Positions 34,627 to 42,407 of a stretch of 64,000 bases of DNA are shown here, one piece after another. The stretch comes from Nocardia stercoris (GTDB lineage: Bacteria; Actinomycetota; Actinomycetes; Mycobacteriales; Mycobacteriaceae), in contig NZ_RFFH01000011.1 of assembly GCF_003696265.1 (NCBI RefSeq), positions 124,001 to 188,000 of the forward strand. Reading direction: 5' to 3'. The notes under the pieces were generated by a model. The model was given only the letters and a program-made list of their open reading frames with translations. It was not told where the DNA came from and made no database searches. Every line of letters starts with the position of its first letter. The first letter of the stretch is position 1. Both the position numbers and the translations under genes were made by a program.

Positions 34627-34773
34627 TCCGGCAACGGCGCTGTCCCACACCGAAATCGACGTCGACCAGAAAGAAACGGTGCACCGATGGGTTCACACGA
34701 TCGCACCGGCCCGACCGCGGTCGGGCTGACTCCGGCCGGTCCCGCCACCTCTGTCCGGGCCGATTCCACCGCG
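34627..34773 (+). pseudogene. Relic of the dehydrogenase/SDR gene junction ahead of lipB
   Basis: From 34662 the DNA follows the region at 31447 across the end of the acyl-CoA dehydrogenase and the start of the SDR: CAGAAAG..GGTGC...GATGGGTTCAC is shared. The frame then reads MGSHDRTGPTAVGLTPA, against MGSLDLTGRTAIVTGAS in the SDR. Similarity fades by about 34733. The relic ATG is in frame with lipB, giving it an apparent 29-residue extension. Bases 34631-34658 also nearly repeat 28536-28562. Confidence 0.7.
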
Positions 34774-35445
34774 ATGATCGTGGCGAATCTCGGGCTCATC
34801 GACTACCACGCCGCATGGGAGCGGCAGCGCGAGCTGGCCGCCGAACGCGCCGAGGGCCGGGGCCACGACCATCTGCTGCTGCTGGAACATCCGTCGGTGT
34901 TCACCGCGGGCCGGCGCACAGAAGCGCGGGACCTGCCGGTCGACGGCAGCCCGGTGGTGGAGGTCGACCGGGGCGGGAAGATCACCTGGCACGGTCCGGG
35001 CCAGCTGGTGGGGTATCCGATCGTGCGGCTGGCCGAACCGGTCGACGTGGTGGACTATGTGCGCCGCCTCGAGGAGGCCCTCATCGCGGTATGCGCGGAA
35101 CTCGGTGTGCGGACCGGCCGGGTCGACGGCCGCTCCGGCGTGTGGGTGCCCGCCACCGCCGCGCAGCCGGAGCGGAAGGTCGCCGCGGTCGGCGTGCGGG
35201 TGCAGCGCGGGGTCGCATTGCACGGCATCGCGATCAATTGCAACCCCTCCCTCGACGGGTTCGCCGCGATCGTGCCGTGCGGTATTCCCGACGCCGGCGT
35301 CACCACCCTGAGCCGGGAGCTGAACCGGGAGGTCATCGTGGCGGAAGTCCGGCCGCTGCTGGCCGCGGCGATCGTCGCCGCGCTCGACGGCGAGCTGGCG
35401 GTTCGACCACATCCGGTCGCCCGGGCCACCTCCACCCCGGCCTGA
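34774..35445 (+). CDS. lipB: Octanoyl-[acyl carrier]:protein octanoyltransferase (LipB)
   Basis: 223-residue LipB, moving octanoyl groups from ACP to lipoyl domains. Motifs are VDRGGKITWHGPGQLVGYP, KVAAVGVRVQRGVALHGIAI with the catalytic Lys, and NCNPSLDGFAAIVPCGI with the catalytic Cys. I choose ATG 34774 (MIVANLGLIDYHAAWERQ) because the upstream 29 codons are the SDR-derived relic; an in-frame start at 34687 is possible. No lipA or lipoylated enzyme gene is next to it, and its presence in a catabolic island is unusual. It may be a second copy beside a housekeeping lipB, which this window cannot show. Confidence 0.9.
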   Translation: MIVANLGLIDYHAAWERQRELAAERAEGRGHDHLLLLEHPSVFTAGRRTEARDLPVDGSPVVEVDRGGKITWHGPGQLVGYPIVRLAEPVDVVDYVRRLEEALIAVCAELGVRTGRVDGRSGVWVPATAAQPERKVAAVGVRVQRGVALHGIAINCNPSLDGFAAIVPCGIPDAGVTTLSRELNREVIVAEVRPLLAAAIVAALDGELAVRPHPVARATSTPA

Positions 35446-35668
35446 ACGGCGGCCCGGCCGCTTCGAATATTGGAACGCCCGCGAAGCGCCGAAGGAGAGA
35501 GTGGGTCGGGATGTACTCCTGCCTCGACACCCGGCCCAGCGCCTCGCTACTCGCGATCCTGCGGATGCCGCAGATCGCACCGCGGGTCGTGGCGGGCCTG
35601 ATGCGCTACCGGTGGCGCACCGGCACCCGGCCACAGCACAGACCCCACCGACGTCGAAACCCCCTGAC
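35446..35668. other. Junction region after lipB
   Basis: About 220 bases. AAGGAG near 35491 precedes an ATG at 35511 with overlong spacing, and the resulting frame (MYSCLDTRPSASLLAILRMP) has no recognised family. It leads into the permease fragment in another frame. Confidence 0.35.
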
Positions 35669-35968
35669 TCGCTATCGAGTTCGCTCGGCGTCCTGGGCAT
35701 CGTCACCTTGCAGGCGGTCGCCGCCGCCGCGATCGTGGGTTACTTCCTGCGCCATCGCGACGGTGAGTCGGTGGCCGGGAGCCTCGTCGCTTCCGCACTC
35801 GGCGGCCTCGGCCTGATCACCGGGTTGGTTCTCATGGTCGGCAACTACCCCACTCTGACCGGGAGCGACGCGACCTGGGTCGACATCATGCCCTGGACGT
35901 TGCCCGTGGTGGCAGCGGCGGGCGCGATCGCGGCCGGTCGGCGACGGAAAGCGGACGCCGACAGTTGA
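35669..35968 (+). pseudogene. C-terminal fragment of an APC-family permease
   Basis: About 100 residues resembling the last helices of amino-acid/polyamine permeases: LGVLGIVTLQAVAAAAIVGY, FLRHRDGES, LGGLGLITGLVLMVGNYPTL, TGSDATWVDIMPWTLPVVAA. The preceding residues in frame are Pro/Arg-rich and unrelated, and the 10 or so upstream helices are missing. It is a remnant of a lost transporter gene, which may once have served the island pathway. Confidence 0.7.
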
Positions 35969-36208
35969 GCGGCGGCACCCGATATTTCCGGGGCGCCACC
36001 CGTCGCACAGCCGGTCCGACGCCTGCGGACCGGCTGTGCCGCAACCCAATCACCGCTAATTGCCACCCGCGTGACCCCGATCCGATCTCCACAGCCGGAC
36101 GCCGAACCGGAGTCGCGGCGCGCACCCGGTCAGCCGTCGGAGCGGGCGCCTCGATGACCGTCGGAAATGTGACTCAGCTCATATCACAGTTCGTTTCGGA
36201 GGCATACC

Positions 36209-37414
36209 TTGACCGGCATGACCGTGCTGACGGAACCGCCGCCGAGCGCCGCCGCTGCGGTGGCCCGCGCACTACTGGCGGAGATCGACGACCTCACCGC
36301 CGAGCTCGTGGCCCGCATCCGGGCCGACGATCGTGCCTATGCGGAATCGGCCGCACTCACCGACGCCGAAATCGCCGGCACTGTCCGCGACAACCTGGTA
36401 GCCATCCTCGGAGAGCTCGGCGGCATCGCCGGGCGGCGAGCGCAACCCGCGAACGCGGCCGGCCGGGTGAAGGCCGAGCTCGGCGTGCCGCTGCACGCCG
36501 TGCTGCACGCCTACCGGCTGGGCGGGCGAGTCCTGTGGGAGCGGCTACTGCGCACCTCGGCCGGGCACAGCACGGATACCTTGTCGCAGTTGGGATCCGA
36601 TATGTGGCGGATAATCGACGACTACTCGGGTGCGGCGGCCGCCGCCTACGGCGATTACCTCGCCGACCAGGTACGCCACGTCGACGAGAAGCGCCGCGAG
36701 CTGTTCCGGCGGCTGCTCAACGGCGACGCCGACGACCCCACCCAGCGGGACGTCGCCCGCGCCCTGCACCTGCCGCCGGTCGGGCGGTTCGTCGTGGTCT
36801 ACGCGGAGACCGCCGCCGACGGCACGCCCCCGTTGCCCGATATCGCGAACCGGCTGCGGCACGAATTCATCGAATCTCTGTGGATCACCGAAGTGGGTGA
36901 CTGTATCGGCCTGCTGAACCTGACTTCCGGCACTGCCGGCGAGCGCGCCCTGGCCCTGCTGAGCGAGCACGCCCGGGGCCGTATCGGACTGAGCCGCACC
37001 TTCACCACCGCGGACCTGGCCGGTGCGGCACTGCGCGAAGCCGAACTGGCCGGCCGGTGCGCGCCACCGGGCGCCGCGACGGTCACCCGGTACGGGGACG
37101 ACGCGATCCCACAGTTGCTCGCCCATGCGCCGACCGCCGCCCGCGACCTCGCGGCCGGAATCCTCGGCGCCGTGCTCGATCTGCCTGCCGCGGAACGCGA
37201 TTCGCTGCTCGACACGCTCAGCCTCTGGTTCGAGTGCGGTGGCGCCAACAGCGAGGTGGCGCGGCGACTGCACTATCACCGCAACACGATCCATATTCGC
37301 CTGCGGCGGCTCGAACACCTCACCGGCCGCACCTGCTCGAACCCCAGGGATGTAGCCGAACTGTATGTGGCACTGGCCGCCGCGCGGCAATCCGGCTGCG
37401 GCGGAACGACATAG
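36209..37414 (+). CDS. PucR/CdaR-family transcriptional regulator
   Basis: 401-residue regulator, a paralogue of the one at 20465. The N-terminal sensor has LGVPLHAVLHAYRLGGRVLW. The C-terminal HTH region reads DTLSLWFECGGANSEVARRL, then HYHRNTIHIRLRRLEHLTGR. TTG 36209 has GGAGG at 6-base spacing; ATG 36218 is an alternative. It is monocistronic and followed by a strong terminator. It lies at the right of the ligase operon as the other PucR gene lies at the left, so a role in island control is plausible, but no operator copy is seen at its own promoter. Confidence 0.9.
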   Translation: MTGMTVLTEPPPSAAAAVARALLAEIDDLTAELVARIRADDRAYAESAALTDAEIAGTVRDNLVAILGELGGIAGRRAQPANAAGRVKAELGVPLHAVLHAYRLGGRVLWERLLRTSAGHSTDTLSQLGSDMWRIIDDYSGAAAAAYGDYLADQVRHVDEKRRELFRRLLNGDADDPTQRDVARALHLPPVGRFVVVYAETAADGTPPLPDIANRLRHEFIESLWITEVGDCIGLLNLTSGTAGERALALLSEHARGRIGLSRTFTTADLAGAALREAELAGRCAPPGAATVTRYGDDAIPQLLAHAPTAARDLAAGILGAVLDLPAAERDSLLDTLSLWFECGGANSEVARRLHYHRNTIHIRLRRLEHLTGRTCSNPRDVAELYVALAAARQSGCGGTT

Positions 37415-37445
37415 GGGTCCGGGCCACAGTGGTGGCCCGGACCCC
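37414..37445. terminator. Bidirectional terminator
   Basis: Perfect 14-bp stem GGGGTCCGGGCCAC / GTGGCCCGGACCCC with a 4-base loop, directly after the PucR stop and between convergent genes. Confidence 0.88.
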
Positions 37446-37455
37446 GGCCGTCGCC

Positions 37456-37959
37456 CTACTGAGCCGCGTCGGTGGTCGCCGGGACGCCGGTGTCGGTCGC
37501 GACGCCGGCGTCCGCACCGACCGGCTCCCGCAACGCGCCGAGAACCTGTCCGGCACCGGCGATCACGGCCGGGACACCCAGCACCGCGCCACCGAGGATC
37601 GCGCCGGTGCTGCCGACCACGGAGGCGCCGATCAAGCAGCCGCCGACCAGGCCGAGCGGTGTCCCGACGACGGTCGGCACCATGAGCGTGCCGCCGGTGA
37701 GCGCACCCAGCGGGCAACCGATGGCCGCGCCCGCGAGACCGCCCGCCATGCCGCCCACGGCGGTGGCCAGGCCGAGGGTCGTGGCGGCGTTACCGATCGC
37801 GGCTTGGACGTCGCCCGCCTGGTCCACCGGTGCCGCGGCAGCGATCTCGGACGGCGCGGAACTGCCTCCCACCGGCGCCGCGCCGGCCGTCGTCGCCCCG
37901 GCGGCCACCACCCCCACCGCCAGCGCGGTACCCACCAGAACCTGTCCGACACTCTTCAT
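37456..37959 (-). CDS. Secreted or membrane Gly/Ala-rich hypothetical protein
   Basis: 167 residues. A signal peptide (MKSVGQVLVGTALAVGVVAA, cleavage near TAGAAP) precedes a Gly/Ala-rich region with glycine-zipper-like spacing (GGMAGGLAGAAIGCPLGALT, GGCLIGASVVGSTGAILGGA). Two cysteines (GCP and GGC) lie in this part. This composition suggests insertion into or association with the cell envelope. The protein looks like the abundant small exported proteins of Nocardia, but I cannot assign a function. It is convergent with the PucR gene. Confidence 0.8.
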   Translation of the reverse strand: MKSVGQVLVGTALAVGVVAAGATTAGAAPVGGSSAPSEIAAAAPVDQAGDVQAAIGNAATTLGLATAVGGMAGGLAGAAIGCPLGALTGGTLMVPTVVGTPLGLVGGCLIGASVVGSTGAILGGAVLGVPAVIAGAGQVLGALREPVGADAGVATDTGVPATTDAAQ

Positions 37960-38742
37960 TCCGTCTCCTTCTCACGTCCACCGACACCGAGATCCGGCCC
38001 GCGATACGCCGAATCGGCTCCCGGCCGGCATCTCTCACGTTGCGATGATCGTTCGCCGGGAACTATGACCCGGGTCACTCTCCGCGTCGATACTGCGGCC
38101 GGTGGCCGGTGCTTCGCGATGGGCGCCGGCTCATCGATCGGGCGCCGAATCGCGTGCGGGAGCACAACATGCGTGGAACCGCGCACGGGTGCCCACCCGG
38201 CCGCTCGCACACGAACGATCGACTCCCAGGACTTCACCGCTGACTGCCATCGGGCGGCGATTCATGCTCAGCCGCAAGGGCTGTGATGCATCGACGGCTC
38301 AGCGGACGGAAGTCACCCACGAAAGATGATGCCCGGCAACTGAACTCACACGCCCGGCGGCGAGTTCAAGTGCCGCGCCTGCTGCCGATCAGCCGAACAG
38401 GCCGTGGACGAACGGAACCGAGTCCGGCAGGGCTTCGCCGAGTATCACAGAGTCGCGCGGCCGCACCGGGCAACGCCACACGGGGACTCCGGAGCGCCCG
38501 GTACCGAAGCTTCGCAAGCATCCGGAGCGGACGACCTCGGCAACCCACACCGGGGTCGACCTGCCGCGCCAGGCACCGGCACTCGAACTCGATTGCATTT
38601 CGATTCGTGATCAATTTCCGGGCGTGCGTGTCGACCGATCGGGGAAGTGGTCGACTGTGGGTTCACGTTCTGCTACCTGCCCGCGGCCGGACCCGGCGGC
38701 CCACCTGGACATCGGATACGAAGTCGAAAGGTTGTGGACACG
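37960..38742. other. 783-base intergenic region, no gene supported
   Basis: Located between divergent genes. Open frames are present on both strands but have no ribosome-binding sites, signal peptides or family motifs. No island operator, strong hairpin or RNA gene is visible. It is unusually long for a divergent promoter region. Confidence 0.45.
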
Positions 38743-39360
38743 ATGGCGCTGACGAACTCCCTGGAAGCACCGCTGCGGCGATTCGGCGAGAGTGCGTGGA
38801 AGTGGACGCTCGGGTTCGGCCTCGTGGCCGTGGCACTCGGGGTCGTGATCCTGGTCTGGCCGGACACGACGACCCGGGTGGTCGGCGTCCTGTTCGGCAT
38901 CTACCTGATCGTTTCCGCGTTCGCCGCGCTCGCACTCGGACTGGTCGCGCCGATGCCGGTGCTGGCCCGCATGCTCGCGCTGCTCGCCGCGGTGGCGTTC
39001 GGCATCCTCGGCGTGCTGTGTTTCCGCAGCGAACTGCAATCGCTATGGCTGCTGGCGCTCGTGCTGGGCATCGGCTGGATCGCCGGCGGGCTCGCCGAGA
39101 TCTTCCGGGGCCTGTTCTTCGGCTGGACCTACGCCGGATGGTCGGTGCTGGGCGGAATCGTGCTGGTGGTGGCCGGAATCGTGTTGCTGGTGTACCCGAT
39201 CCACTCCATCACCGTGCTCGTGGTGGTCGTCGGAATCGTGTTGATCGTCGACGGAATCGCCGACGTCATCGGCGCGTTCGCCCTGCGTGGTGCCATGAAG
39301 GAGGTTCTCGCCAAGATCTCCACGTGGAACGACAAACTCGCCGGTCTGGGATTCGACTGA
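38743..39360 (+). CDS. HdeD/DUF308 family membrane protein
   Basis: 205-residue integral membrane protein with six predicted helices (for example WTLGFGLVAVALGVVILVWP, GIYLIVSAFAALALGLVAP and VLVVVVGIVLIVDGIADVIG). WP, G-x-x-L and YP motifs at helix ends match the HdeD acid-resistance family. ATG 38743 fits the family start, with GAAAGG upstream. The role is usually stress-related and is not defined in actinomycetes. Monocistronic. Confidence 0.9.
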   Translation: MALTNSLEAPLRRFGESAWKWTLGFGLVAVALGVVILVWPDTTTRVVGVLFGIYLIVSAFAALALGLVAPMPVLARMLALLAAVAFGILGVLCFRSELQSLWLLALVLGIGWIAGGLAEIFRGLFFGWTYAGWSVLGGIVLVVAGIVLLVYPIHSITVLVVVVGIVLIVDGIADVIGAFALRGAMKEVLAKISTWNDKLAGLGFD

Positions 39361-39627
39361 CCGGGGCACGCCCGTGTTCTGCGACCGGCGCAACCCTGAC
39401 CGGATCACCGCCGGACTGCGCGCCCAGCTGGAACGTTCGGCGACATTCGACCGCACCCTCGATCTCGAGGCCGCACTGCGCACCTACCTGACCGATCGGG
39501 CACCCGGCCGCGACCGCGGCCACCACGCGGGCCGGCTCGTCCCGAATACGGACGGCCGGCCCGCGCTACTCCTCCCCTGCGGTGGCGCCCCGCCACCACC
39601 CCCGACCCCTGCACGAAAGACGAACCC

Positions 39628-40152
39628 ATGCCCGTCGCCACTCCCCACGACCTCACACCCGGCATCTGGCCGCTGAACAAGCGCCGCTCCGCGGTGAACT
39701 TCACGACCCACCATATGAAGGTCTCCAAGGTCAACGGCCAATTCACCACGTTCACAGCCGAATTCACCGTCCACGACGACAGTCTGGCCACCGCAACCGC
39801 CACGATCGAGCTGGACTCGATGGACACCGGCAGCGCGACCCGCGACGCCGCCGTATGGGCGGCCAACCTGCTCGACGTCAAGCAGTAGCGACGCCGGCCT
39901 TCCGGTCCGAGCCGTTCCCGGTCGGCCCGCGCTTCCAGGTGACCGGCGAGGTCACCCTGGCCGGCGTGACCCGGCCGCTGACCCTCGAGGTCACCGTGCG
40001 CGGCCTGCGCGCCGGCTCGGACAAGCTCCGGTTCACCGCGACCGGCACGATTCTGCGCAGCGATTTCCGGGTGGCGGCGGGTGTGCCGAACGCCATGCTC
40101 AGCGACAAATTCGACATCGAACTCGATATCGAGGTGACCGCGCCGCAGTTAA
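39628..40152 (+). pseudogene. YceI-family protein gene, frameshifted
   Basis: The first 86 codons encode a YceI N-terminus (GIWPLNKRRSAVNFTTHHMK, ELDSMDTGSATRDAAVWAAN, LLDVKQ) and stop at 39886-39888. Family similarity resumes at once in another frame (ATPAFRSEPFPVGPRFQVTG, EVTLAGVTRPLTLEVTV, DKFDIELDIEVTAPQ). Restoring one base after TA would give KQYATPAFRS as in intact YceI. A second shift near 40150 hides what looks like the original stop (CAG-T-TAA). YceI proteins are lipocalin-like isoprenoid-binding proteins. Two indels suggest a decaying gene, although sequencing error is possible. Confidence 0.75.
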
Positions 40153-40215
40153 ACCCGCTGCGGTGGGCCGCAGCGACTGTGCGGCTGCCGATCGTAGCCG
40201 ACAATCGAACAATCG

Positions 40216-40248
40216 GAAATCTCCGACCGCATCGCGGTCGGAGATTTC
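40216..40248. terminator. Strong hairpin terminator
   Basis: Perfect 15-bp stem GAAATCTCCGACCGC / GCGGTCGGAGATTTC with a 3-base loop, followed by TTATATT. It lies 63 bases after the YceI end and is the strongest simple hairpin in the window. Confidence 0.9.
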
Positions 40249-40525
40249 TTATATTGCGGTTCCTCGAAAGCAACAACGCTCGCGCGTCGCGGTCTTCATA
40301 CGAATGTGTTTCTCGGCGTTGGTCGCACTGTCCGATGGCCCGGGCAGCTGGATTCAAATCCCCTCGGCACTGGACTGCGGTGATTTTCGTCCGGCACACC
40401 GGATGGGGACCGACGTTTCGATATGCACCGGGCGGCGATCTGAACTCCGCCGCGCATGGCATGGTCCCTTATTCCGGCGCGATAAGGCGGGGACTGGAGA
40501 ACCCGATCCCCGCCCTCGACGTTGT
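40249..40525. other. Intergenic region, no gene supported
   Basis: About 280 bases between the YceI terminator and the end of the convergent operon. A GGATTCAAATCCC segment near 40370 resembles a tRNA T-arm, but the arms do not pair and no tRNA body is present. Confidence 0.4.
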
Positions 40526-40933
40526 TCAGCGGAAGTCGCCGTCCGGGTCGAGCTCCGCCCGTATGGACCGGTCGTTGTCGGCCAGCACCGCCCGGACCTT
40601 CGTAACCGCGACCGCGGCCGCCGCGACCGTCGCCGCCCGCCGGATCCAGCGGCCGCGCGAACGCACGCGGCCCGGCCCGGGCACGACGGTCATCGTCGGC
40701 AGCGCCGGTGCCGCCGCAGCGGCGTAATGCACCATCGGCGCGTAGGCCCGGCGGCTGACCAATTCCCGGGCCGCGGCCGCCGCCAGCATGATGCCCAGTG
40801 CCTGAAGGTCTTTCGCGGGCGCCGACTCCACCCGGTTGCCGCGGTGCACCTCGGGTGCGCGGAAGGTGCGGACCAGATCGACCACGGCGGCGGTGGCGAC
40901 CTGAGCCTTGGATGTCGTTGCGGGCGAGATCAT
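40526..40933 (-). CDS. Hypothetical protein, third gene of the MFS operon
   Basis: 135 residues. ATG 40933 has AGGAG upstream and overlaps the MFS stop (ATGA), so it is translationally coupled. It is Ala/Arg-rich with moderately hydrophobic segments (LQALGIMLAAAAARELVSRR, MVHYAAAAAPALP, WIRRAATVAAAAVAVTKVRA) and an acidic tail ELDPDGDFR. It may be peripheral or single-pass. I do not recognise the family. Its operon position under the island operator suggests a role with the transporter or the saccharopine-dehydrogenase-like enzyme. Confidence 0.7.
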   Translation of the reverse strand: MISPATTSKAQVATAAVVDLVRTFRAPEVHRGNRVESAPAKDLQALGIMLAAAAARELVSRRAYAPMVHYAAAAAPALPTMTVVPGPGRVRSRGRWIRRAATVAAAAVAVTKVRAVLADNDRSIRAELDPDGDFR

Positions 40934-42405
40934 GTGAGTACTCCTGTCTGACGAAGAACGGCGACGAACGCCTTGTGGCTGCGCCGGTGCGCGACCAGCA
41001 CGATGACCAGGACCGCGAGCGCACAGGCCAGGGTGCACACGTAGGAGTCCACGTAGGCCGCTTCGGGTGCCTGGCCGGTGACCGGGTCCGGCGAGGCCAG
41101 CAGCAACGCGCTGACCAGGGCCGAACCGAACGCGATGCCGATGGCCATGCAGGTTCCCACCAGCCCGGCCGCCATCCCTGCCTTGCGTTCGGGCACCAGG
41201 AACTGCGGCACCGCGAAAGCGCCGCTGTATCCGGCCCGGCTGCCCAGCCCGATCAGGCCGGCGCCGATCAGATACGCCCAGATGTGCCGGTGGTCGACGG
41301 TCAGCACGGCCACCCCGACCGCGGAGACGGCGGCACCGGCCAGCAGGACCACTCCGGGGCGGCCCTTGGCGACCCGCTGCTCGGCGGCCTTGCCGGAGAT
41401 GAACATCGTGAGCGCGAACGGGAGCATCAGCAGTCCGGTGCCGAACGCGTCGTAACCGAGGCCGTAACCGGTCTGCGCCGGGTCAGCCTGGGTGTAGTAG
41501 GTCACCGAGAGCAGGAATCCGGCGTCGATCGCACCGAACAGCCCCGCCGCCCAGCAAGCGACCTTGGCGTAGGGCATCTTCAGGATCGCCAGATCGAATA
41601 CCGGTGCAGCCGAACGGCGTTCGAACCGCCGCCAGGTGAAGTAGCCGGCCAGGCCCAGCACCAGCGGGATCAGCACCGCGTCGCCCCACAGCAGCCCCTG
41701 GGTCAGGGTCAGCAGGATCGCGGTCAGCCAGGCGATCATCCAAAGCGTGCCGAATACCCCTGGCGCGCCTGCACTTTCGGGATCGGCCCGAGGAACCGCC
41801 AGCACGAGTGCGACCGTGGTCGCCACGAACACCGCGGCCATGATGAAGAAGAACGTCGGCACCGACAGGAAGCGCACGGTGAGCCCGCCGCCGAGCATGC
41901 CGGCGACCACCCCACCGCCGGTGGCCATGATCAGCACACTCACTGCGGTCGAGACCCGGCCACCGGACAGATGCCGGCGCAGGAAGCCCAGCGGCAGCAG
42001 CTGGGCGGAGCTGCCGAAGCCCAGCAGTGCCGCGCCGGCCAGCACCGCCGGATAGGTGTAGACGACCGCGGGAATCAGCGCGCCCAGGGTCAGTACGCCA
42101 CCGGCGAGCACCGCGGTCGGCCGGTCGCTGAGCACGTCGGCCAGCCGCGGCAGCAGGATGAAGCCGGCACCGCCGCCGAGGGTCAGCGCGGTGAAGATCC
42201 AGGTCTCACTCGCCGAGTCGAGCCCGAGCTGATCCTTCATCAGCGGCAACAGCGGCGGCAGCATGAACAGCACCGCGTTGGTCACCGTCGCCAGCAGGGC
42301 GGCCACGGCGATCAGCGCGAACCGCCGCCGAGCCGGGGTCGGCACCGGATCCAGCAGCGACTCGATGTCGAAGCCGGCGTGTGTCTTTCGAGTCACCGTC
42401 CGCAT
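40930..42405 (-). CDS. MFS transporter
   Basis: 491-residue major facilitator, probably 14 helices (DHA2-like). The first helix is RFALIAVAALLATVTNAVLF. The motif-A-like loop is LPRLADVLSDRPTAVLAGGV and the motif-C-like stretch is GGGVVAGMLGGGL. A cytoplasmic tail follows HRRSHKAF. ATG 42405 is two bases after the upstream stop, and the end overlaps the next gene by four bases. It sits between the saccharopine-dehydrogenase-like gene and a small protein gene in one operon with the island operator, so uptake of the pathway substrate or efflux of a product is likely; direction cannot be told from sequence. Confidence 0.92.
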   Translation of the reverse strand: MRTVTRKTHAGFDIESLLDPVPTPARRRFALIAVAALLATVTNAVLFMLPPLLPLMKDQLGLDSASETWIFTALTLGGGAGFILLPRLADVLSDRPTAVLAGGVLTLGALIPAVVYTYPAVLAGAALLGFGSSAQLLPLGFLRRHLSGGRVSTAVSVLIMATGGGVVAGMLGGGLTVRFLSVPTFFFIMAAVFVATTVALVLAVPRADPESAGAPGVFGTLWMIAWLTAILLTLTQGLLWGDAVLIPLVLGLAGYFTWRRFERRSAAPVFDLAILKMPYAKVACWAAGLFGAIDAGFLLSVTYYTQADPAQTGYGLGYDAFGTGLLMLPFALTMFISGKAAEQRVAKGRPGVVLLAGAAVSAVGVAVLTVDHRHIWAYLIGAGLIGLGSRAGYSGAFAVPQFLVPERKAGMAAGLVGTCMAIGIAFGSALVSALLLASPDPVTGQAPEAAYVDSYVCTLACALAVLVIVLVAHRRSHKAFVAVLRQTGVLT

Positions 42406-42407
42406 CG

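Noticed and set aside
35511..35668. Small protein from ATG 35511
   Set aside because: Spacing from AAGGAG is too long, there is no family, and the frame runs out of phase through the permease fragment.
39374..39676. GTG frame of 100 codons between the HdeD and YceI genes
   Set aside because: The start is protein-like for about 45 residues, then Pro-rich low-complexity sequence follows. No ribosome-binding site is visible and it overlaps the YceI start.
40355..40385. tRNA T-arm-like GGATTCAAATCCC
   Set aside because: The flanking bases do not form the T stem and no acceptor or anticodon arm is present upstream, so it is not a tRNA or a reliable attachment site.
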